A DNA stretch of 64,000 nt from Flavobacterium paronense (GTDB lineage Bacteria; Bacteroidota; Bacteroidia; Flavobacteriales; Flavobacteriaceae). A program made the translations under genes and the position numbers. The first letter of the stretch is position 1. Each line of letters starts with the position of its first letter. The notes beneath the pieces are model-generated. The model ran no database searches. It saw only the letters and a program-made list of their open reading frames with translations, and was not told the DNA's origin. Of the stretch, positions 7,508-15,481 are shown piece by piece. The DNA is taken from positions 496,001-560,000 of the forward strand of contig NZ_JAUFQN010000019.1 of the NCBI RefSeq assembly GCF_030409795.1, in the 5' to 3' direction.

Positions 7508-9355
7508 ATGAACAGTCAGATTTTTTTACAAAGATGCGTTCTAATTAGCATCTTTTTTGTTTCGATGGCGTCTTTTGGACAAGAAGGATGTAACTGCAAA
7601 TCACTATCTACTAGTTTAAAAGAACAAATTACTGACGAAAAAAATCAATCTCAAGTTAGTAAAGTTGCACAATCACTTAAAAAATCAAAATTTAAAAGTT
7701 GTGTTTTTGAAGGTTTGCAAATAGAATTTGATTATTATATCAGCAATCGAGAATCCAAAAAAGCATGCACTATCCTTCAAAAGCAAGAGGATTTGCTTAG
7801 TAAAATGAGTTGTAAAAGCCAATTTGATTATGATATATACTCAAATAAAGCCTTCTATTATAAAGTCATAAACGATATGGAAAAGTTATCCGTTTATGCT
7901 TTTAAAGCTTTACGAGAAGCTGAGAAAAGTGGTAATGATGATGACCAAATTAGCGCAGTTAAAGAAGTTGTCTTTTTATTGACTCGAATGAATGAACACC
8001 AAAAAAAATGGACTTATGTTTTACAAGCTCAAAAATTGATTGAAAACCAAGGCAACAGCAAACAAAATGCTGAAAATTATTTGTGGTTGGCTATGGAATA
8101 TGATACAAAGTTTACTCTCTCCAATAGAAAAACGCTGCTAGATTCGATGGCAATCTTTGCCGATAAAGCTAAAGAAAATGCTTTCAACTATAAAATGTAT
8201 ACTGAAATAACCAATTATTACAGAATTAAAGAATCTTGTTCCTATCGCAAAGGTGATGTAAAAAACGCCTTAAAAAATATGGACTCCGCTATTTTTTATG
8301 CCAAAAAAATTAAAGGCTATAAAAATTTAGGTCCATTATATTCGGCTAAAGCTTGGGATCATCTGGATAATGGACAAGTAGCTGAAGCCAATAAAAGTAT
8401 GGATACTGCTTTACTTCTGGTAAAAAATATTGAGGATTCTTCAGCAAAAATGATGTTGTATTATGATGCATCAGATTTATATACAAATGCTGGAAATGTG
8501 CCTAAAGCTTTTGAAGTATATAAAGTGTATTCCAAAATGAAAGATAGTGTTTGGAATATACAAAAGGTTCAAAAAGTAAATGAATTAGAGCAGAAATACA
8601 ATAAAGTCAAAAATGAGAAAATGATTTTTGAGTTAGAGAAAACCAAACAATTATATACGTTTCTAATTATTGGAGGTTTATTGGCCATACTAACATTGAT
8701 TTTCTTTTTCAGACAACGATCGCTTCAAAGCAAGCAAAAGATGATGGAAACGGAACAAAGATTAAACCGCGCCAGAATAAATCCACACTTTTTTTTCAAC
8801 GCTTTAGCTTCTTTGCAAAATGTTTCATCGGAAGAAAAGAGTGTTAAAACCACGGTTTTCATATCTCGTTTTGCAAAAATAATGCGGCAATCATTAGAGA
8901 GCACTTATGAAGAATTGGTTACAATTGAAGCAGAAATAGAATTTATTACACACTATCTTGAATTACAGAAATTAAGGTTTCCCGACAAGTTTGATTTTCA
9001 ATTTAATGTGGATGATTCATTAGAAATTAACGAATTGCGAATTCCGGGAATGATTATTCAACCCTTTGTCGAAAATAGTATAGAACATGGATTTAAGAAT
9101 ATCAGTTACAAAGGAAAGATAACAATATCTTTCTGTGATGATGAAAATAACATTAACATTATTATTTTAGATAATGGCGCAGGTAAAAATTTAGAGGGTA
9201 AAGAAAAAGAACATAAATCCAGAGCAATGCAAATCATCAAAGACAGATTGTATTTGTTCAATAAACAAAATAATTCAAACGCATCGTATAAGGTTGAAGA
9301 TGTTACGGACAATGGTGGCTTTAAAATAATTGTATCTTTACCTAAGATATACTAA
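7508..9355 (+). CDS. LytS-type sensor histidine kinase with TPR-like sensor region
   Basis: 615 residues from ATG 7508; the frame is also open from ATG 7475. I prefer 7508 because it yields a signal peptide (MNSQIFLQRCVLISIFFVSM) and leaves a leader after the -7 box. Residues about 25-370 form TPR-like helical repeats, predicted outside the cytoplasm. One membrane helix follows (about 384-402, FLIIGGLLAILTLIFFF) after a coiled-coil-like stretch. The kinase half is of the His_kinase/LytS family, with phospho-acceptor His in INPHFFFNALASL (about 427) and an ATPase N-box FVENSIEHGF (about 520) with DNGAG. It phosphorylates, presumably, the regulator that starts 2 bp after its stop. Confidence 0.87.
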   Translation: MNSQIFLQRCVLISIFFVSMASFGQEGCNCKSLSTSLKEQITDEKNQSQVSKVAQSLKKSKFKSCVFEGLQIEFDYYISNRESKKACTILQKQEDLLSKMSCKSQFDYDIYSNKAFYYKVINDMEKLSVYAFKALREAEKSGNDDDQISAVKEVVFLLTRMNEHQKKWTYVLQAQKLIENQGNSKQNAENYLWLAMEYDTKFTLSNRKTLLDSMAIFADKAKENAFNYKMYTEITNYYRIKESCSYRKGDVKNALKNMDSAIFYAKKIKGYKNLGPLYSAKAWDHLDNGQVAEANKSMDTALLLVKNIEDSSAKMMLYYDASDLYTNAGNVPKAFEVYKVYSKMKDSVWNIQKVQKVNELEQKYNKVKNEKMIFELEKTKQLYTFLIIGGLLAILTLIFFFRQRSLQSKQKMMETEQRLNRARINPHFFFNALASLQNVSSEEKSVKTTVFISRFAKIMRQSLESTYEELVTIEAEIEFITHYLELQKLRFPDKFDFQFNVDDSLEINELRIPGMIIQPFVENSIEHGFKNISYKGKITISFCDDENNINIIILDNGAGKNLEGKEKEHKSRAMQIIKDRLYLFNKQNNSNASYKVEDVTDNGGFKIIVSLPKIY

Positions 9356-9357
9356 AA

Positions 9358-10104
9358 ATGAAAATACTAGTAATTGACAACGAAACCAATATCAGAGAAA
9401 GTGTAGTTCAGTTGATTAAAAACTTTTGCCCTTTTCCCACTATACTTTTTGAAGCAAATGGAGTGGCTTCGGGTTTAAAATCGATTGAAGAAGTTAACCC
9501 AGATATTCTTTTTCTGGATGTTGAATTAGACGATGGAACCGGAATGGATTTATTATCCAGCTTGACTGAAATCAATTTTCATCTTGTATTTATTACCGCT
9601 CACAATAAATATGCGATTGATGCTTTTCGTTTTAGTGCCATAGATTTTTTACTAAAACCAATAAGTGTTGATGAATTGATTGAGACTTTTGAAAAGATTA
9701 GTAAACAAGTAAAAAATGAAGTTTTGCACGAACAGCTACAGATAATGCAAGACAGCTTAGACAAAATCACTTACAAAGACAAAAAGATAGTCCTCAAAGA
9801 CAGTAATTCCTTCTATTTTATTGATGTAAAAGACATCATAAGATGCGAATCGGATGGGCAATATACCGAGTTTTTTATAGAGAACAATAAAAAGATAATC
9901 ATCTCAAAATCGCTTAAAGAATACGAAGAAATGCTGGAACCTTATGGTTTTATACGACCACATCACTCTCATATAATTAACAGCAATAAGATTTTGCGTT
10001 TTGACAAATCCGAAGGAGGTATTTTAGTCATGCAAAACAATGATGAGATTCCGGTTTCTCACCGAAAGAAATCGCAAATACTGCAAATTCTGGATTCATT
10101 TTAG
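9358..10104 (+). CDS. LytTR-family response regulator
   Basis: 248 residues. The receiver domain (1-120) has the acidic pocket D7/E9, phospho-acceptor D54 in LFLDVELDDGTGMDLL, a Thr in FITAHNKYA and the conserved Lys in LLKPIS. Residues about 143-248 are a LytTR DNA-binding domain (IRCESDGQYTEFFI, RPHHSHIIN, VSHRKKSQIL). It starts 2 bp after the kinase stop, so the two form a cognate pair. LytTR proteins bind direct repeats with a 21-22 bp period. Five such arrays lie within 9 kb on either side, making this protein the best candidate to bind them. Confidence 0.93.
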   Translation: MKILVIDNETNIRESVVQLIKNFCPFPTILFEANGVASGLKSIEEVNPDILFLDVELDDGTGMDLLSSLTEINFHLVFITAHNKYAIDAFRFSAIDFLLKPISVDELIETFEKISKQVKNEVLHEQLQIMQDSLDKITYKDKKIVLKDSNSFYFIDVKDIIRCESDGQYTEFFIENNKKIIISKSLKEYEEMLEPYGFIRPHHSHIINSNKILRFDKSEGGILVMQNNDEIPVSHRKKSQILQILDSF

Positions 10105-10147
10105 AATTCTTACATACTATATTTTAATTATCTTAATTTCCCAAAAT

Positions 10148-10196
10148 CACTTTTAGTAAAATTTGATGCAGTTACCTATAAATTAACGTCACTTAT
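10148..10196 (+). promoter_or_regulatory. Triple direct repeat, 21-bp spacing (LytTR-like array D)
   Basis: CACTTTT at 10148, CAGTTAC at 10169 and CACTTAT at 10190, in 21-bp steps. The last copy is 49 bp before the -7-like box at 10239 and 69 bp before the ATG at 10259. Confidence 0.6.
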
Positions 10197-10238
10197 TTAA
10201 GTGCTGGATATTTGATATTTTTTTTCTTGATGTTTGGA

Positions 10239-10246
10239 CAACTTTA
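10239..10246 (+). promoter_or_regulatory. Probable -7 region of the 10259 gene
   Basis: CAACTTTA, a one-off variant of TAACTTTA found at the same distance from the 13848 start. About 50 bp here match the 13848 leader almost base for base. Confidence 0.4.
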
Positions 10247-10258
10247 AATCTATTCATT

Positions 10259-11914
10259 ATGAAAAAACTATTACTTATTAAAGCACTATTTGTTGTTATG
10301 TTAACTCAGGCCCAAGTGTCTCAAGTAAAAGACATCTATCCTGGAATACCTTCAAGCATACCTGCTTATGCAAAAAATAGAATTGTTCATGCGGGCAAGC
10401 TTATTATGGCCGCTGATGGTGGTGCTGTATATTCTACTCAATTATGGGAATCAGACGGAACTTCAACAGGAACTGTTCAGTTAAAAAGAATTTCTTCAGC
10501 TAATACCGCTTCAAATCCACAAGGATTTATGTATTTTGCTCCAACAAATAAAGTTTATTTTTCTGCCAATAATGGCGTAAATAGCCTTGGAACAACCAAC
10601 TACGAACTTTGGGAAACTGACGGTACCTTAGCAGGAACAGTTATGACCAAAGAAATAAATGCATTTACTTCAAATCCGGGTGGTTATCCTGCCGAACTTA
10701 CAGCTTTTGGAAACAATTTTTATTTTAGAGCTAATAATGGGACAACAGGTTCAGAACTTTTTGTTTCTGATGGAACTGGAGCTGGAACGGTATTAGTTTC
10801 AGATATAAATCCAGGTTCAGCTGCTAGTACACCAGCAGATTTTACTGTTGTTGGAACAAAATTATTTTTTACAGCCGACAATGGAACTTCAGGTAAAGAA
10901 CTATATGTAACTACAGGACCAACCTCAGCTACAGTTTCTTCTTTTGATATTAATCCAGGTTCAGCTTCAAGTGGTGTTGACAACCTGACATTTGTTGATA
11001 TTACCGGTAAACTATACTTTACTGCCAACGACGGAGTTCATGGAACTGAGCTTTGGCAAAGCGACGGTACACCCGCAGGTACCTTTATGGTAACAGATCT
11101 TAACACAGGTATTGCGGATTCTGCTCCAGCGGATTTGTTTGTTCGTGCTGGTTTTTTATATTTTTCAGCCACTACCCCAACTTATGGAAGAGAGTTATAT
11201 GTGATGGATGCCAGTTTGAATGTTTTTTTATTTAAGGATATAAATCTAGGACCAGCAGATGGTATGACTGCAGGAGGTGCTAATTTCATATCTTATACTA
11301 ACGTTAATACTCGGTTGTATTTTGTAGCCAACAACGGAGTTGACGGAGCTGAACTATGGAAATCAAACGGATCGCCAGCAGGAACTGTTATAGTTAAAGA
11401 CATAAACCCAACTGGAAATAGCAATATTACTAATATGTTTGTTTTTGATGGGAAAATTGTTTTTCAGGCCACAAATGGTGCTTCAGGAGCAGAACTTTTT
11501 GTATCTGATGGAACTGATTCGGGAACAGGTTTGGCTGCTGATATAAATAGTGGATCAGCAGGAAGCAATCCAAAAGATTTTATTATTTATAATAGCCAAT
11601 TGTATTTTACTGCAACCGATGTAGCGACTGGCACAGAATTATGGAAAGCCGCCACGGCACCAACATTAGGAACAACGGAGCTTACATTAGTTAATAATAA
11701 AATTAGACTATATCCAAACCCAGCAAAAAACTATTTCGAATTAACAACCAACCAACCAATAGAAAAAGTAGAAATTTATTCAATGCTTGGACAATTGGTT
11801 AAAACCTTTTCAGCACAAAATAAATATGAAACTTCGGATCTTTCGAAGGCTAATTACATTGTAAAAATAAACACCAATACTACTTTTGAAAATAAAATAT
11901 TAGTTGTTGAATAG
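10259..11914 (+). CDS. T9SS-exported ELWxxDGT-repeat protein
   Basis: 551 residues. A signal peptide (about 1-19, ending LTQAQ) is followed by about eight ELWxxDGT-type units (QLWESDGTSTGT, ELWETDGTLAGT, ELFVSDGTGAGT, ELWQSDGTPAGT, ELWKSNGSPAGT, ELFVSDGTDSGT). A T9SS type A sorting domain ends the protein (YPNPAKNYFEL, IYSMLGQLVKTF). The gene is the first after the two-component pair and has its own array D. Its sorting domain is much closer to that of 12008 than expected from the passengers, and the DNA similarity runs past both stop codons. No terminator is visible after it, so 12008 may be on the same transcript. Confidence 0.85.
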   Translation: MKKLLLIKALFVVMLTQAQVSQVKDIYPGIPSSIPAYAKNRIVHAGKLIMAADGGAVYSTQLWESDGTSTGTVQLKRISSANTASNPQGFMYFAPTNKVYFSANNGVNSLGTTNYELWETDGTLAGTVMTKEINAFTSNPGGYPAELTAFGNNFYFRANNGTTGSELFVSDGTGAGTVLVSDINPGSAASTPADFTVVGTKLFFTADNGTSGKELYVTTGPTSATVSSFDINPGSASSGVDNLTFVDITGKLYFTANDGVHGTELWQSDGTPAGTFMVTDLNTGIADSAPADLFVRAGFLYFSATTPTYGRELYVMDASLNVFLFKDINLGPADGMTAGGANFISYTNVNTRLYFVANNGVDGAELWKSNGSPAGTVIVKDINPTGNSNITNMFVFDGKIVFQATNGASGAELFVSDGTDSGTGLAADINSGSAGSNPKDFIIYNSQLYFTATDVATGTELWKAATAPTLGTTELTLVNNKIRLYPNPAKNYFELTTNQPIEKVEIYSMLGQLVKTFSAQNKYETSDLSKANYIVKINTNTTFENKILVVE

Positions 11915-11940
11915 TTTCGGTATTTATTTTAATTTTAAAT

Positions 11941-11954
11941 CACAGTATTCTGTG
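11941..11954. repeat. Short inverted repeat between two T9SS genes
   Basis: CACAG (11941-11945) and CTGTG (11950-11954) around TATT. It lies 54 bp before the ATG at 12008. It may be an operator or chance; there is no second 21-bp-spaced copy. Confidence 0.3.
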
Positions 11955-12007
11955 CGTTTAAAATTTAAATGTACTTTTTAGACTATAACCTTAAGAGTGA
12001 ATAAAAA

Positions 12008-13633
12008 ATGAAAAAGAGATTGTATGTATTTAGTATATTATGTTTAATTGGCTTTGGCAATATAATAAATGCTCAAGCTCCAAACTACCTGTGGTCTAAA
12101 TCTGTGGGGTCAGTAGGTAATGCTCTAGTTTCAGCAATCGCTATTGATGGAAATGGGAATAGTTATATTACAGGAAGTTACGTCAATACTATTTCATTTG
12201 GAATTTTTACACTACAAACGCTAGGAAGTGGTATTTATATTGTAAAATACGATATAAATGGAAATGTTATTTGGGCAAAAACTTCTTCGGGAAATGATGC
12301 AAGTAGTACAGCAATAGCATTAGATGGAGATGGGAATGTTTATGTTACGGGTGGATTTTATGGGCCTTCTTTTAGTTTTGGGCCACTATTAACTCTAACC
12401 AATAGCGATAGTTCGGCAACTTATCAAGATGCTTTTGTTATAAAATTAAATACAAATGGTGACTTAATTTGGGGTAATAAATATGTTGCTACGTTAGCAG
12501 ACAATGATTATATAAATGGTATTGCTGTAGACGGAAATGGGAGTAGTTATATCACGGGCAGTTTTTATGACACAATAACGCTGTCAAGGAATTTTTTTAT
12601 TGGAAAACTTAATCAATTAGGTGATATTATCTGGTTTAGATCTGCTGGTGGAACTGGTTTTGATAAAGGACAAGAAATAGCTGTAGACGGAAGTGGAAAC
12701 ATTTGTGTTGAAGGCACATATACTAGCCCAAGTATCAGTTTTGATAGCACTACATTGACTAACCTTGGCGGGTCTGATTTATTTACGGTCAAATATGATA
12801 CTAGTGGTAATTTGCTTTGGGCAAAATCAGCCGGTGGAACCAGTAGTAGCGTAGCTGATGGTATAGATACCGATGGCAATAATAATAGTTATGTTATGGG
12901 TTATTTTAATGGACCTAGTATTTCATTTGGCAGTATCGTATTGACTAATCCAAATGCAAGTTTATATGCGATGTTTTTAGTAAAATATGATGCAAATGGG
13001 ACTGTAGTTTGGGCAATATGCCCAACAGGAGGAGGGCCAGGTTACGGAGGAGCTATAAGTGTAGATACTTTTGGTAATAGTTACATTGCAGGAACATTCA
13101 GTAGTTCCAATATTGTTTTTGGAAGTACTACATTGACTAATGCCGGCAGTAATGATTTTTTTATTGCAAAGTATACATCAAGTGGCACTGTAGATTGGGC
13201 AAAATCTTCCGGTGGAAGTGCTGATGATTTCAGTAGAGGTATATCTTTGAGTCCAACAGGTAATTGTTATGTGGTAGGTAATTTCAATAGTTCATCTATC
13301 ACTTTTGGCAGTAGTACTTTATATAATGATAATCCTATCTCTACTTATGATATGTTTATTACAAAGTTAGATAATGCAACTTTGTCAAATTCAAGTGAAG
13401 CATATTCTAATGAAAATGCTATAAAACTATTTCCAAATCCAGCAAAAAACTATTTCGAATTATCAACTAACCAACTAATCGAAAAAATAGAAATATATTC
13501 AATGCTTGGACAATTGGTTAAAATATTCCCAGCACAAAATCAATATGATACTTCGAATCTTTCAAAAGGTAATTACATTGTGAAAATTAACACCAATACT
13601 ACTTTTGAAAGTAAAATATTAGTTGTTGAATAG
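12008..13633 (+). CDS. T9SS-exported SBBP-type beta-propeller protein
   Basis: 541 residues. A signal peptide (about 1-23) is followed by repeats of about 50 residues of the SBBP pattern (IAIDGNGNSYITGSY, ALDGDGNVYVTGGF, AVDGNGSSYITGSF, SVDTFGNSYIAGTF), alternating with FIAKYDxxGxVxWAKS. This predicts a beta-propeller. The C-terminus is a T9SS type A sorting domain almost the same as that of 10259 although the passengers are unrelated. It lies 93 bp after 10259. No 21-bp array precedes it, so it may depend on the 10259 promoter. A terminator follows. Confidence 0.83.
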   Translation: MKKRLYVFSILCLIGFGNIINAQAPNYLWSKSVGSVGNALVSAIAIDGNGNSYITGSYVNTISFGIFTLQTLGSGIYIVKYDINGNVIWAKTSSGNDASSTAIALDGDGNVYVTGGFYGPSFSFGPLLTLTNSDSSATYQDAFVIKLNTNGDLIWGNKYVATLADNDYINGIAVDGNGSSYITGSFYDTITLSRNFFIGKLNQLGDIIWFRSAGGTGFDKGQEIAVDGSGNICVEGTYTSPSISFDSTTLTNLGGSDLFTVKYDTSGNLLWAKSAGGTSSSVADGIDTDGNNNSYVMGYFNGPSISFGSIVLTNPNASLYAMFLVKYDANGTVVWAICPTGGGPGYGGAISVDTFGNSYIAGTFSSSNIVFGSTTLTNAGSNDFFIAKYTSSGTVDWAKSSGGSADDFSRGISLSPTGNCYVVGNFNSSSITFGSSTLYNDNPISTYDMFITKLDNATLSNSSEAYSNENAIKLFPNPAKNYFELSTNQLIEKIEIYSMLGQLVKIFPAQNQYDTSNLSKGNYIVKINTNTTFESKILVVE

Positions 13634-13671
13634 TTTGAGAATTTATTTTAATTATTTCTGTAAACCGAGAG

Positions 13672-13700
13672 AACGCTTCAATTATTTGTAGCGTTTTTTT
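13672..13700 (+). terminator. Intrinsic terminator after 12008 gene
   Basis: AACGCT (13672-13677) pairs with AGCGTT (13690-13695) over a 12-base loop, followed by seven T. Confidence 0.65.
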
Positions 13701-13736
13701 GTTTCAGGACATAAAAATTATAAGGTAATTATTTAT

Positions 13737-13785
13737 CACTTTTCCTAAAATTTACTACAGATAACAATCAAATAAACCCACTTAT
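13737..13785 (+). promoter_or_regulatory. Triple direct repeat, 21-bp spacing (LytTR-like array E)
   Basis: CACTTTT at 13737, a weak CAGATAA at 13758 and CACTTAT at 13779, in 21-bp steps. The last copy is 49 bp before the -7 box at 13828 and 69 bp before the ATG, exactly as in array D. Confidence 0.6.
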
Positions 13786-13827
13786 GTATTCGCTCATTTT
13801 TTGATGTTTTTTTTCATGAAGTTTGGA

Positions 13828-13835
13828 TAACTTTA
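13828..13835 (+). promoter_or_regulatory. Probable -7 box of the 13848 gene
   Basis: TAACTTTA, one base from TAnnTTTG, 13 bp before the start codon. The leader would be very short. Confidence 0.45.
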
Positions 13836-13847
13836 AATCTACACATT

Positions 13848-15467
13848 ATGAAAAAATTACTACTTATTACAGCAATTTTTGCTGCTTTTGGTGCTAATGC
13901 ACAGGTTCGATTGGTTAAAAATCACAACGGGAATGCATCGTCAAATGCCACACCTCGATTTGTGTATAATAACAAATTAATTTACACCGCACTTAATCCT
14001 GGTTCTACAATATTCCATTCGAATGGAACTACAAATGGGAGTTCTTATATATTCGATTCGAATAATTTACCAGCTAATCCATTAACGCCAACATCAACAC
14101 TTGCCTTTGTTGAATTAAATGGTGAAGCTCATTTTGTAGCTTCATTTTACAGTCCTTCCACAGGTTCTTATTCCAGAATTACAAAAGCTGGATTTGCTGA
14201 TACTGTTTGTAGTGCTTATGGGAATATAGCAACTTTTACAGGAAGCACTTTTTCTGATATGAATTATCCAGTAGTTTTAAATAATGAAATATTATTTGCT
14301 CCTTCATTTGTGTTGGGAACCAATGCTGTTGGTATTGAATTATATAAATCAGATGGCGCTGCAGTTAGTTTAATAAAAAATATAAATCCAGGCGGTACTC
14401 TTTCTTCAAATCCAGCTGAATTAACCGTTTTAGGAACAAATTGTTTCTTTAGTGCTGCTGATGGTACTAATGGAAGAGAATTGTGGAAAACAGATGGAAC
14501 TTTGGCAGGAACAACATTATATTTAGATTTAAATACGGGTAGTGCTGATAGCAATCCAGCTGAATTAAATGTATTAGGAGCTGCTTTAACCTTTGTAGGA
14601 ACTCATCCAACTTTGGGAAGAGAATTATTTAAAACTAATGGAGTAGGAAGCTTGACCTTGTTAAAAGATATCAATACCTCAGGAGACAGTAATCCGGCCA
14701 ATGTTACTGCAATTGGAAGTTTATTATATTTTAGCGCATCCAACGGAACAATCGGTCAAGAACTTTGGACTTCGGCAGGTACAACCACAAGTACAGTTTT
14801 AATTAAAGACATCAATCCTTCAGGTGATAGTAATCCTTCAAAATTTAAACAAGTGGGTTCAACGGTTTATTTTATAGCCAATGATGGTACTAATGGTGTT
14901 GAATTATGGAAAACAGATGGGACAAACATAGGTACAGTATTAGTTAAAAACATAAATCCATCAGGAGATAGTAGTCCAAATTATTTAACAGAATATAACG
15001 GGAAATTATATTTCACAGCCGATAATGGAACCAACGGCGTTGAATTATGGGTGAGTGATGGAACTTCTGTTGGAACTACAATGATTGAGATAAATCCAAC
15101 AGCAAGTAGTACAATATCTAACTTGATGGTGTTTAATAACTTTACTAACGAATTGTATTTTTCTGCTGATGCGGGAGTTGGAATTGGAAAAGAATTGTAT
15201 GCCTATATGGATCCTACATTGAGTACCGGCAATTTTACTTTAAACGAAAATGCCATTACATTCTCCCCAAACCCAGCCAAAGATTATTTTAACTTAACTA
15301 CAGAATTAAATATTGAAAAAGTGGAAGTGTATTCTATACTAGGTCAATTAGTAAAAACGTTCGATAAACAAGACCAGTACAAAATTTCAGAATTAACCAA
15401 AGGAACTTATATAGTAAAAGTAAATACTGTGGAAGGGGCTTTAAGTAAAACTTTGTTAGTTGAATAA
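13848..15467 (+). CDS. T9SS-exported ELWxxDGT-repeat protein
   Basis: 539 residues. A signal peptide (MKKLLLITAIFAAFGANAQ) is followed by ELWxxDGT units (ELWKTDGTLAGT, ELFKTNGVGS, ELWTSAGTTTST, ELWKTDGTNIGT, ELWVSDGTSVGT) and a T9SS type A sorting domain (SPNPAKDYFNL, VEVYSILGQLVKTF). It is a close full-length paralogue of 5564; both share phrases such as VLGTNCFFSA and LKDINTSGDSNP. Array E precedes it, and the 15482 gene follows 14 bp after its stop, so the two probably form an operon. I infer a surface or released propeller protein with unknown partner. Confidence 0.85.
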   Translation: MKKLLLITAIFAAFGANAQVRLVKNHNGNASSNATPRFVYNNKLIYTALNPGSTIFHSNGTTNGSSYIFDSNNLPANPLTPTSTLAFVELNGEAHFVASFYSPSTGSYSRITKAGFADTVCSAYGNIATFTGSTFSDMNYPVVLNNEILFAPSFVLGTNAVGIELYKSDGAAVSLIKNINPGGTLSSNPAELTVLGTNCFFSAADGTNGRELWKTDGTLAGTTLYLDLNTGSADSNPAELNVLGAALTFVGTHPTLGRELFKTNGVGSLTLLKDINTSGDSNPANVTAIGSLLYFSASNGTIGQELWTSAGTTTSTVLIKDINPSGDSNPSKFKQVGSTVYFIANDGTNGVELWKTDGTNIGTVLVKNINPSGDSSPNYLTEYNGKLYFTADNGTNGVELWVSDGTSVGTTMIEINPTASSTISNLMVFNNFTNELYFSADAGVGIGKELYAYMDPTLSTGNFTLNENAITFSPNPAKDYFNLTTELNIEKVEVYSILGQLVKTFDKQDQYKISELTKGTYIVKVNTVEGALSKTLLVE

Positions 15468-15481
15468 CTAAAATAAAAACC

